A stretch of DNA of 64,000 nucleotides. Source: CAZSBB01 sp964605235. Lineage in GTDB: Bacteria; Planctomycetota; Phycisphaerae; Phycisphaerales; Phycisphaeraceae. Location: contig CAZSBB010000003.1 of the NCBI GenBank assembly GCA_964605235.1, positions 1 through 64,000 on the forward strand. The letters are read 5' to 3'. A program made the translations under genes and the position numbers. Below, one piece after another: positions 1-11,200 of this stretch. Each line of letters opens with the position of its first letter. The first letter of the stretch is position 1. Below the pieces are notes generated by a model that did not search any database, had not been told where the DNA came from, and saw only the letters and a program-made list of their open reading frames with translations.

Positions 1-1918
<1,918 letters not shown>

Positions 1919-2185
1919 ACGCCGACCTCAGACCGTTTCCCCAAGCGTGTGCACGCCTGGTTGACGACCGGGGGCCGACTAATCCGCCGAGGCACGATTG
2001 CCACCTCGGCGACCCGGATTTTCCCCTGCCGCAGCGCGACAGTTGAAATCCGGACCAGCTCCTCAGATTCGCTCTTTTCTCGGTGTTGCACCCAACATGG
2101 GGTGCAGCAACCCAACCATATCCACTTGTCAATGATCTGCCGAGGGGAGCAACACTTGCGTGTTTTCCGCTCGTCCGCCCCAAGG

Positions 2186-2219
2186 CGGATTTCGAAGCCC
2201 CGCAGGGCGCCGAAATCCG
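2186..2219 (-). other. Leader hairpin downstream of the proximal 23S promoter
   Basis: A perfect 9-bp inverted repeat (CGGATTTCG / CGAAATCCG) encloses a 16-base loop that can itself pair through GCCC/GGGC. It lies just downstream of the predicted start of the proximal 23S promoter. It could be a processing or antitermination structure of the rRNA precursor; the role is inferred. Confidence 0.5.
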
Positions 2220-2232
2220 ATTTGGGCCGCGA

Positions 2233-2260
2233 ATGATACTGTTCCGCAAACCGTTGTCAA
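2233..2260 (-). promoter_or_regulatory. Proximal 23S rRNA promoter (P2)
   Basis: On the minus strand a perfect -35 TTGACA (2255-2260) is followed by a 16-bp spacer and -10 TATCAT (2233-2238). Predicted initiation is near 2226, about 310 nt before the mature 23S 5' end. Confidence 0.7.
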
Positions 2261-2363
2261 GTCAGGCCATCCGCAACGGTTCATTCGTGCGAAACAGGTT
2301 GAAAACCCCGCCCATTCCTCACCGCCTGGATGACCCAGACACTGACTCGTGGGCAGACGGATA

Positions 2364-2391
2364 AATGTACCAGATAGACCTGCCATGTCAA
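2364..2391 (-). promoter_or_regulatory. Distal 23S rRNA promoter (P1)
   Basis: On the minus strand a perfect -35 TTGACA (2386-2391), 16-bp spacer and -10 TACATT (2364-2369) lie 131 bp upstream of the second promoter. The identical -35 and spacing make a tandem P1-P2 pair typical of rRNA operons. Confidence 0.65.
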
Positions 2392-2535
2392 ATCGCGGTT
2401 AAGGCGGTGGAAATCCTGTCCACACCCACGCCTGACCTCCGGCAGCCCGTTTCCGACGAATTTCCCGCGATTTCGCGCGATTGCCCACATATTTCACCCC
2501 CTTGAGCCCTTCAAACTGCGTGTCGAACAACGGGC

Positions 2536-2561
2536 GCCGCCGGCAACATCCTGCCGGCGGC
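2536..2561. repeat. Perfect 10-bp inverted repeat (hairpin)
   Basis: GCCGCCGGCA and TGCCGGCGGC flank a 6-base loop. Neither strand has a clear T-tract after it, although minus-strand transcripts would run into GTTGTTCG. It could be a weak terminator protecting the rRNA promoters from read-through, or a structured element; undetermined. Confidence 0.4.
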
Positions 2562-3251
2562 GGCCCCATCATGCCCCTGTCCCGGTGGGCTGCATGGGGA
2601 AAACTCACGCCGCATTCCCACCGCTTACATCAGCAGCAAGCACAGCCGGAATCAATCGGGCAGTCAGCCTCGAAAACGCCGAAATTCCGGGGAAAATCCG
2701 TAAAATCCGCCCATCACCCAAGTGAGCGGGATCGCGCCGACCAGCAGCGTCGGCGAGGCGTTTTCCGCCCCACCGGCATACGGTTCTCCATATTTGCAAT
2801 GGTCTGGAGGCGTCAATTCCGCCCTGCTGGCGCCGAAGGCGTCACCCGCCGACTCGCGTCGACGGCTCGGAAAGCACGCGTGCAGCGTGGAAATAAATGC
2901 AAAAAGGCGTCAGTCTGTTGGCCAGAACTGGCTGGATCGCATGGATCGTCCCGAACTGCGTGCCCTGCTGCCCCGGTTGCCCCCGCGATCAGCCCCATTT
3001 CGCACACCTGACAACCAGACCAACCACGCTCTCGAAGCCGTCAACGCCAGCGGAGGGGTGTCCGCCCCCATTGCACCATCGTCGCCCGTTCGACCGTCGT
3101 TTGCGGAGGGGTTGTCAGCGATTGCTCAAACAAGCCGGGGTTAGCCGGCTTCTGCATCACCCCTTCACATCCTGGCATTCCAGCGGGAAACCTGACTCCC
3201 TCAGCGCCACGGCCCATGCTCGGGGGGGGGCCAGCGGGCAGCTCGGAGGGT

Positions 3252-3280
3252 TTGACAGAAAACGCCTTATCGCCTAGCTT
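3252..3280 (+). promoter_or_regulatory. Promoter of tRNA-His
   Basis: TTGACA (3252-3257), exact 17-bp spacer, TAGCTT (3275-3280). Predicted start near 3287, about 32 nt before the tRNA. The consensus -35 and ideal spacing fit a stable-RNA promoter. Confidence 0.65.
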
Positions 3281-3318
3281 TATCCGTCTCGCTGGCTTTC
3301 GCGGCGAGCCGATCTGAT

Positions 3319-3392
3319 GGTGACCGTAGCTCAGTTGGTAGAGCACAAGGTTGTGGTCCTTGGGGTCGCGGGTTCGAGCCCCGTCGGTCACC
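3319..3392 (+). tRNA. tRNA-His (anticodon GTG)
   Basis: A full cloverleaf is visible: a 7-bp acceptor stem GTGACCG/CGGTCAC, D arm GCTC/GAGC, anticodon stem CAAGG/CCTTG with loop TTGTGGT (anticodon GTG at 3353-3355), and T arm with TTCGAGC. A G precedes the acceptor stem at 3319 and pairs with discriminator C at 3392. This G-1:C73 pair is the identity element of tRNA-His. The 3' CCA is not encoded. Confidence 0.97.
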
Positions 3393-3555
3393 CTTTCCCC
3401 ACTGCCGGGTGGTGGTATCCTGATCCCACCCGGCCTCAGCGGGCAATGCCGCATTCTGGTTCGTCGCAAGGGATCAAACAGCGGAGGCGCGCCGCCCCGT
3501 GCAGGCTTGTGGCCGACCATGCGGCGGCCGGGGCACGAGGTTGGAAGGAAAGCCG

Positions 3556-5283
3556 GTGAACGCGCTGAACACCGCAGAATCCAACAGCATCGGCGTGGCG
3601 GGCGCGACGGACAACGCCGCCGCCGAGGATGCGCAGCCGCGAACGTCTTCTTCCTCGGGCACGGTGCTGGGCCGCTGGCGTGACGGCCAGCTTATTCCGC
3701 TTGATGCCGCGCACACCGCACAACTGCGTCAGCATCTGCACGACCCCGCCTGTGCGCTGGCGATTGTCGAGCAAAACGGGCAACTGGCGCTGGGCAGCGC
3801 CGGCCGCGCCGAGCTGGGCGTAACCCCCACCGGCAACGATGCCGCCCTGCTCGCCTTTGCTCCCGCACTCACGCCCCACCAGCTCGGTGACGCCAGCTTC
3901 CGCGCGGACCATCGCCTGCGCTACGCCTACATGACCGGGTCCATGGCCAACGGCATCGCCTCGGCGGAAATCGTCGAAGCCATGGCGCCGGCCGGCATGC
4001 TCGGCAGCTACGGCGCTGCGGGACAGAGCCTGACGCGCGTGGGCGAAGTCATCGACCGCCTGCAACGCAGCCTTGGCGATCAACCCACCTGCTTCAATCT
4101 CATTCACAGCCCCAACGAGCCGGCGCACGAAATGGCGCTGGTCGAACTCTACCTGCAGCGCGGCGTCAAGCTCGTGGAAGCCTCGGCGTATCTCGACCTC
4201 ACGCCGGCCGTGGTGCGCTATCGCGTCAAAGGCATCACCCGTCGGCCGAACGGCTCGGTGCATTGCCCCCATCGCATCATCGCCAAAGCGTCACGCATCG
4301 AAGTCGCCACGCGCTGGTTCAGCCCGCCGCCGCAGAAAATGCTGCACGAACTGGTGGTTGCCGGGCACCTCACCGCGGAGGAAGCTGAACTCGCCCGGCA
4401 CATCCCCATGGCGCAGGACCTCACCGCCGAGGCCGACTCCGGCGGGCACACCGACAATCGCCCCGCCATCACGCTGATCCCCACCTTCCTCGCTCTGCGC
4501 GATCGCCTGAGCGCTCAGCATCGCTACGCCATGCCCCTGCGTGTCGGCGCGGCCGGCGGCATCGCCACCCCCGCGTCCGCTGCTGCAGCACTGGCGATGG
4601 GGGCTGCGTATCTCGTGACCGGCTCCGTCAATCAGGCGTGCGTCGAAGCCGGCTCGTGTGATGCCGTGCGAAAAATGCTCGCCGAGGTGGAGCAGACGGA
4701 TGTCACCATGGCGCCCGCGGCCGACATGTTCGAGTTGGGCGTGAAGCTGCAAGTCATCAAGCGCGGCACCATGTTCCCCATGCGCGCCGCCAAACTTTAC
4801 GAGCTGTACCGCAACTATCGCAGCATCGAAGACCTGCCCGCCGGCGAACGCGCGACGATCGAAAAAACCATTTTTCGCCGCAGCCTCGATGAGGTGTGGG
4901 CGGACACCCGCGCGTTTTTCCTGCAGCGCGAACCGGGCCAGGTGCAGCGCGCCGAGCGCGATCCGCATCACCGCATGGCCCTGGTTTTCCGCTGGTATCT
5001 GGGCTTGTCCTCGCGCTGGGCAAACGCCGGCGAACCGACGCGCCAGCTTGATTATCAGGTGTGGGCGGGCCCGGCCATGGGCGCGTTCAACGAATGGACC
5101 CGCGACAGCTTCCTCGCTGCGCCCGCAGCACGCAACGTGCGCACCGTGGCGTGGAACATTCTCCACGGCGCTGCCGTCGCCACCCGTCTGAATCTGCTGG
5201 CGTGCCAGGGCGTCACGCTGCCCGCGGAACTGACCCGCATCACCCCCCGCCCCGACGGCGATTTGCAGGAGGCGCTGGCATGA
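3556..5283 (+). CDS. pfaD: PfaD-type trans-acting enoyl reductase of PUFA/secondary lipid synthase
   Basis: This 575-residue protein belongs to the PfaD family: FMN-dependent TIM-barrel enoyl reductases related to 2-nitropropane dioxygenase, which act in trans to reduce the 2-enoyl chain on the ACPs of Pfa-type synthases. Diagnostic stretches include RYAYMTGSMANGIASAEIV near the N-terminus, the DSGGHTDNRP flavin-site motif (about residues 293-303), RVGAAGGIATPASAAAAL and VTGSVNQACVEAG. The start is taken as GTG 3556 because GGAAGG lies 7 bases before it; an in-frame upstream start at 3499 has no such site. The stop overlaps the next start as ATGA, so it is translationally coupled to the pfaA-like gene. 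ER-first order resembles the myxobacterial pfa1-pfa2-pfa3 arrangement as I remember it. Confidence 0.93.
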   Translation: MNALNTAESNSIGVAGATDNAAAEDAQPRTSSSSGTVLGRWRDGQLIPLDAAHTAQLRQHLHDPACALAIVEQNGQLALGSAGRAELGVTPTGNDAALLAFAPALTPHQLGDASFRADHRLRYAYMTGSMANGIASAEIVEAMAPAGMLGSYGAAGQSLTRVGEVIDRLQRSLGDQPTCFNLIHSPNEPAHEMALVELYLQRGVKLVEASAYLDLTPAVVRYRVKGITRRPNGSVHCPHRIIAKASRIEVATRWFSPPPQKMLHELVVAGHLTAEEAELARHIPMAQDLTAEADSGGHTDNRPAITLIPTFLALRDRLSAQHRYAMPLRVGAAGGIATPASAAAALAMGAAYLVTGSVNQACVEAGSCDAVRKMLAEVEQTDVTMAPAADMFELGVKLQVIKRGTMFPMRAAKLYELYRNYRSIEDLPAGERATIEKTIFRRSLDEVWADTRAFFLQREPGQVQRAERDPHHRMALVFRWYLGLSSRWANAGEPTRQLDYQVWAGPAMGAFNEWTRDSFLAAPAARNVRTVAWNILHGAAVATRLNLLACQGVTLPAELTRITPRPDGDLQEALA

Positions 5284-8200
5284 GCGCCCGTTCGAACTCG
5301 AAAACCAAATCCGCCGCCGCACCGTCCGCTGGTGCAGCGTCCACCAACGTCCCGCTGGCGATCATCGGCATCGGTTGCCTGTTCCCCAAGGCTGACAACC
5401 GCGTGGCGTACTGGTCCAACATCCGCCGGGGCGTGGATGCCATCAGCCCCATTCCGCCGACTCACTGGAAGCCCGAGGATTACTTCCACGCCGACCCCAG
5501 TCAGCCCGACAAGACCTACGCCCAGCGCGGCGGGTTCCTTGATCCAGTCGACTTCGACCCGCTGCTCTTTGGCATCAACCCCAACAATCTCGAAGCCACC
5601 GACACCACGCAACTGCTGGGCATGCTCGCCACCCACATGGCGCTGCGCGACGCCGGCTACGAAACCGGGCGCGGCACGGGCGACGGCAAAGCGTTCGACC
5701 GCGACCGCTGCTGCGCCATCCTCGGCGTCACCGGCACACTTGAACTGGTCATCCCGCTGGGCGCCCGGCTCGGGCATCCGCTCTGGCGTCAGGCCCTGCG
5801 CGAAGCTGGCGTCGATCAGGCGACCACCGATGACGTCGTGCAGCGCATCGCGGCCGGCTACGTCCCCTGGCAGGAAAACTCCTTCCCCGGCCTGCTGGGC
5901 AATGTCGCCGCCGGCCGCATCGCCAATCGCTTTGATCTGGGCGGAACCAACTGCGTGGTCGATGCCGCCTGCGCCTCGAGCTTGAGCGCCATCCACATGG
6001 CGGCCATGGAACTTGGGAGCGGTCAGGCGGATCTCGCCATCACCGGCGGGCTCGACACGTTCAACGACATTTTCATGTACATGTGCTTCAGCAAAACCCC
6101 CGCCCTCTCGCCCACCGGCGACGCCCGGCCGTTCTCCCGCGACGGCGATGGCACCATCCTCGGCGAAGGTCTGGGCGTGGTGATCCTCAAGCGTCTGGCG
6201 GACGCCCAGCGCGACGGCGATCACGTCTATGCCGTCATCAAAGCCATCGGCTCCTCCAGCGATGGACGCGGCAATGCGATCTACGCCCCCAGTGCCACCG
6301 GGCAGGTCAAAGCCCTGCGCAATGCCTATCGCGCGGCGGGAATCACCGCCGACACCATCGAACTGCTCGAAGCCCACGGCACCGGCACCAAAGTCGGCGA
6401 TGCGGTGGAAGTCAAAGCGCTGACCGAGGTCTACCGCGAAGCCAAACCTGACGGCGCGTGGTGCGCTCTGGGTTCCGTCAAGTCCATGATCGGCCACACC
6501 AAGGCCGCCGCCGGGGCAGCCGGGCTGATCAAGGCCGCGCTGGCGCTGGAACACAAAGTCCTCCCGCCGACGCTCAAGGTTGCCGCCCCGCAGGACGTGC
6601 TGCAGCAGAGTGCCCCGGTCTACGTCAACACCGAAGCCCGCCCCTGGCTGCCGCGGGCTGAGCACCCCCGCCGGGCGGCGCTGAGCGCCTTCGGCTTTGG
6701 CGGCAGCAATTTCCATTGCGTGCTCGAAGAAGCTGCACCGACCGCTCCCGCCATCGACTACGACGGCCGAACGCTGCTGCTGGCGCTGAGCGGCGCGAGT
6801 CGGGAAAACCTGACGCTACAGCTCGACAAACTGCCCACCCACAGCGGGGAAAAATGGGATGCCCTGCGGTTTGCCGCGTGGGAAAGCCGCGCTGCGTTTG
6901 ATGCAGCCGCCCCGCATCGGCTGCTGTTGATTGTCGAGCGCGACGCCACCGATTGGCCCAGCCTGCTGAACAAAACCCGGGAACGCCTGCAGCGCGACGA
7001 TGCTGCCTGGACGCTGCCGCAGGGCGCGACCTACGCCAGCGGCGCCCCGGCCGGCAAGCTCGCGGTGGTGTTCCCCGGCCAGGGCGCTCAGCGTCTGGGC
7101 ATGCTGCGCGAACTGGCGCTGTGCTGTCCACAGTTTCAGGCGGAACTGGTCAGCGCGGACCGCGCGTTTGGCGCCACCATCCACGGTCAGCGGCTGAGTG
7201 ATCGCATCTATCCTCCGCCGGCGTTTGATGAGCAGACCAAAGCAACGCAGGACGAAGCGCTGCGGGCGACGGATGTGACGCAGCCGGCGCTGGGCGCGGT
7301 GAGCCTGGGCGCGTGGCGGGTGCTCGAACATTTTGGCGTCACCGCCGACGCCGCGGCCGGGCACAGCTTTGGCGAGTTGTGCGCTCTGGCGCTGGCGGGC
7401 GCGTTCCCTTCCGAGCAACTGCATCAACTCGCCCAGGCACGCGGCAGCGCCATGGCGCAGGCAGCCGACGCGCAAGCTGACGCCGGCGCGATGCTCGCGG
7501 TGCAGGCGGGCCGGGATGAAGTGGAAAAACTGCTGCGCGACGCTCAGCTTGACGTCGCGGTGGCGAATCACAACGCGCCACGGCAGGTGGTGCTCACCGG
7601 TTCCTCGCCCGCCATCGCCCAGGCGCAGGAGCTTTGCCAAGCCAGGCAACTGCGCTGCAAGCGGCTGACGGTGGCGGCAGCGTTTCACAGCCCGCGCGTT
7701 GCCGGTGCTGCGAAGGTGTTCGGTCAGGCGGTCGCCAAGGTCAAATGGCAGAAACCCACGTTGCCGGTGTACGCCAACACGACTGCCGGGGTGTACCCCG
7801 ACGATGCCCCGGCCGCGCGAAAATTGCTGGCGCAGCAGCTCGCCCAGCCGGTGCGTTTTGTCGAGCAGATTCAGGCGATGTATGCCGCCGGCGTGCGGAC
7901 GTTTGTTGAAGCTGGCCCCGGCAGCGTGCTCAGTGGATTGATCGGGCAGATTCTCGCCGACCAGCCGCATGTCGCGGTGAGTGTGGAATCCTCGGCCGGC
8001 CGGCGCGGGGCGCTGGTCGATCTAGCGTGGACCTTGGCGCAGCTCGCGGCCGGGGGTTTGAAGCTCGCGCTGACGCAGTGGGATCCGCAGGCGCAGGAGT
8101 TGGGCGCTGCGGTGCACGCCAAGCCGCGCATGACCGTGAAATTGTGCGGGGCGAATTATGTCAAGCCCCGCGCGCCGCTTCCGCCGCGCCCGGCAGCAGC

Positions 8201-11200
8201 AGTGAAATCAACCGCCGGCAGCGCGGCAACTCCAGCAAATGCTTCCTCTGACAAAAGGGCTTCCGTTGTGAACGTTCCCTCCTCCGCACCCCCGCCAGCA
8301 CCCCCGGCCCCGGCTCCTTCGGGCTACCGCGAAGCGCTGGCCGCCACGCAGCAGAGCATTCTGGCTTTGCAGCAGATGCTCGAACAAACCGCCCGGCTGC
8401 ACGCTCAGTACCTGCATGGGCAGGAGCAGGCGCAGTACAGCGTGACCCAGCTCATCCAGCAGCAACAGCAATTGCTCAGCCAGAGCCTGGGTTTGCCATG
8501 GACCGCCCCCGCGCCCGCAGCACCGCCAACCGCAGCGCCGGTGATGCCCGTCATGCCTGCCATGCCTGCGTTGCCCCCGCTGACACCCGCCATCGCGCCG
8601 GTGGTTTCTGCGCCGATTGCAGCACCCGTTGCAGCACCAGTTGCAACACCCGCACCCGCGCCGGTTGCCCCCAAGGCAGCCGCAGCGCCCACGCCTCCAG
8701 CGACGCTTGCGCCTTCGCAACCGGGTGGTGCTGCCGAGCGTTTCCAAACCGCCCTGCTCGAAGTGGTCGCCGAGAAAACCGGCTATCCCGCCGAGATGCT
8801 CGAACTGGACATGAGCCTCGACGCCGACCTGGGCATCGACTCGATCAAGCGCGTGGAGATTCTTTCCGCCTTGCAGGATCGCCTGCCCGATGCCCCGCCG
8901 GTCAAACCCGACGATCTGGCGTCCCTGCACACGCTCCGGCAAATCGTCGACTTCATGGCGCAGGCAGCACCCGCACCCGCCCCCGCCCCCGGACCCGCGC
9001 CGGTTGCCCCCCAGGCAGCCGCAGCGCCCACGCCTCCAGCGACGCTTGCGCCTTCGCAACCGGGTGGTGCTGCCGAGCGTTTCCAAACCGCCCTGCTCGA
9101 AGTCGTCGCCGAGAAGACTGGCTATCCCGCCGAGATGCTCGAACTGGACATGAGTCTCGACGCCGACCTGGGCATCGACTCGATCAAGCGCGTGGAAATC
9201 CTGTCAGCTTTGCAGGATCGCCTGCCCGACGCACCGCCGGTCAAACCCGACGACCTGGCGTCCCTGCACACGCTCCGGCAAATCGTCGACTTCATGGCGC
9301 AGGCATCCACAGGAAAAACCACGGATCCCCCGCCCACGCTTGCGCCTCCGCCTCCCCCCGCGCGGAGCGCTGTCGACACCGCTTTGGATCGACAGGTGGT
9401 GAAACTGCTCCCTTTTGAAGACGCCCCGCGTCGTCGTCTGCGTTTGCCGGCCGGAGCCCCGCTCTGGCTGACGCGCGATGATGCGGGGCTGTGCGACAAG
9501 CTGGCGCGTCAGCTCACTGACGCTGGCGTGACAACGCAGGTGATTGATCTGACTGATCCCCCCGCGGTGCCGAGCGCGCTGGCGGGACTGGTGCTGCTCG
9601 CGCCCGCCCGAGACGACGCGACGCTGGGACTATCCGCCCTGCGTCTGCTGCGGCAGGTGGGATCAGGCCTGCAAGCGCACGGGAAAACCGAGGAGGCGCT
9701 GCTGGCGGCGGTGACGCGCCTGGGCGACAGCTTCGCGCTCGATGGCGTGGAACCCCCGGCCCCGCTGAGCGCTGCGTTGTCGGGGTTGGTCAAGACGGCT
9801 GCCTGGGAGTGGCCGGGCGTGCATTGCCGGGTGTTTGATCTCCCTGCCGACGCTGGCGCCCACGTGCCGACGCTCGCTGACGAATTGCTGCAAGTCGGCC
9901 CACGCGAGTTGGGCTTGAGCGCTGCGGGACCGGTGACGCCGGCGTTGCAGCATGAACCGCTCGCGGCAGCGCCCGAAGGTTCCGCACCGCTCCAGCCCGG
10001 CGACGTGGTGGTGGTCAGCGGCGGCGCGCGGGGGGTGACCGCCCAGGTCGCGCTGGCGCTGGCGCGGAGCTATCAACCAACGCTGCTGCTGCTGGGTCGC
10101 AGTGCGCCCCCGGAAGCGGAGCCGGCGTGGTTGGCGAACGCAGTTGATGAAGCCGGGGTCAAGCAGGCGATTCTGCGGCATGCTGGAAATGGTCAGCCGC
10201 TGACGCCGCGCCGTGTGCAGGAAATGACCCGCAGCGTGATGGCAGCCCGGGAAGTGCGTCAGACGCTCGCGCAGCTCGCGGCCGCGGGCAGTCAGGTGCT
10301 CTACCGCAGCGTGGATGTGCGTGACGCGCAGGCGGTCGCCCAGGTGCTCAGCGAAGTGCGGGCCGCCGGCTCAACCATCCGGGGCGTGGTGCATGGCGCG
10401 GGCGTGCTGGCGGACAAGCTGATTCTCGACAAAACCGACGAGCAGTTCACCAGCGTGTGGGAAACGAAAATCCACGGCGCGCTGGCGCTGCTCGAAGCCA
10501 CCCGTCATGACGACCTGCGCCTGCTGACAGCCTTCAGCAGTTCCACCGCGCGGTTCGGCCGGCGAGGTCAGTGCGATTACGCCGCCGCCAACGAATGCCT
10601 CAACAAGCTCTGGCAGCGTGAAGCCCGCCGGCGACCCGACTGTCGCGTGCTGAGCATCAACTGGGGGCCCTGGGACGGCGGGATGGTCAACGACGCGCTG
10701 CGCCAGGTCTTCGCCAGTGAAGGCGTGCAGGTGATTCCGTTGGAGGCCGGCGCCGCTTACCTTGCCCACGAAGCCGCCACGCCGACCGCTGGCCCGGTGG
10801 AGATTGTGATCCTCGGCCGAGGCTCGCGCTTCCCCGCACTGGACGAAGTGGAACGTCCTGCGTCCCCGGCAGATGATCCCCCCACCACCACCGCGAAATC
10901 GACCACTCGGGTGATCGAGTTGAAGGACCATCACCGCGCGTTCGCCCGCACGCTGAGCGTCGCCAACACGCCGGTGCTGCGCGATCACGTGCTCAACCAT
11001 CAGGCGGTGCTGCCCACGGCCGTGATCCTGGAATGGCTCGCCCACGGCGCCCTGCATGACAACCCCGGCCTGCACTGCGTGGGAGCGAAGGACCTGGCGA
11101 TCCTCAAGGGCGTGACGCTCGGCAGCGATGAGGAAATCGAGCTGGAAGTGCTCACCGGCCCCGCCCGGCGCGACGGCGGCATTCAGTCCATCCCCGTCGC

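Larger units (their letters stand above)
1919..3318. other. 23S leader plus apparently non-coding spacer
   Basis: About 1.4 kb separates the 23S 5' end from tRNA-His. Positions 1919-2391 form the 23S leader on the minus strand, with two promoters and a strong hairpin; near 2117-2150 it carries an ATTGACAAGTGGATATGG segment loosely like the boxA-flanking leaders of other rrn operons. Positions 2392-3251 hold no convincing gene: open frames on both strands lack Shine-Dalgarno sequences and familiar domains, and their composition looks random. The conserved 3' end of a 16S gene (anti-Shine-Dalgarno region) is not present on either strand. Confidence 0.7.

Noticed and set aside
2790..2815. TTGACG on the minus strand as a third rRNA promoter
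   Set aside because: The -10 match (TATGGA or similar) is poor and the spacing is 18; much weaker than the two TTGACA promoters nearer the gene.
2481..3144. Frames of 140-176 codons on the plus strand in the 23S-tRNA spacer
   Set aside because: No ribosome-binding site, no recognisable domain, Ser/Pro/Arg-rich random composition, and overlapping frames of similar length on both strands.
8208..9086. Gly-rich frame antisense to the ACP region
   Set aside because: Reverse complement of the Pro/Ala linkers and ACP repeats; no independent coding signal.
8655..9305. CRISPR-like or phage repeat interpretation of the 339-bp tandem repeat
   Set aside because: Both copies encode complete in-frame ACP domains; it is a domain duplication. 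No CRISPR array was seen in the window.
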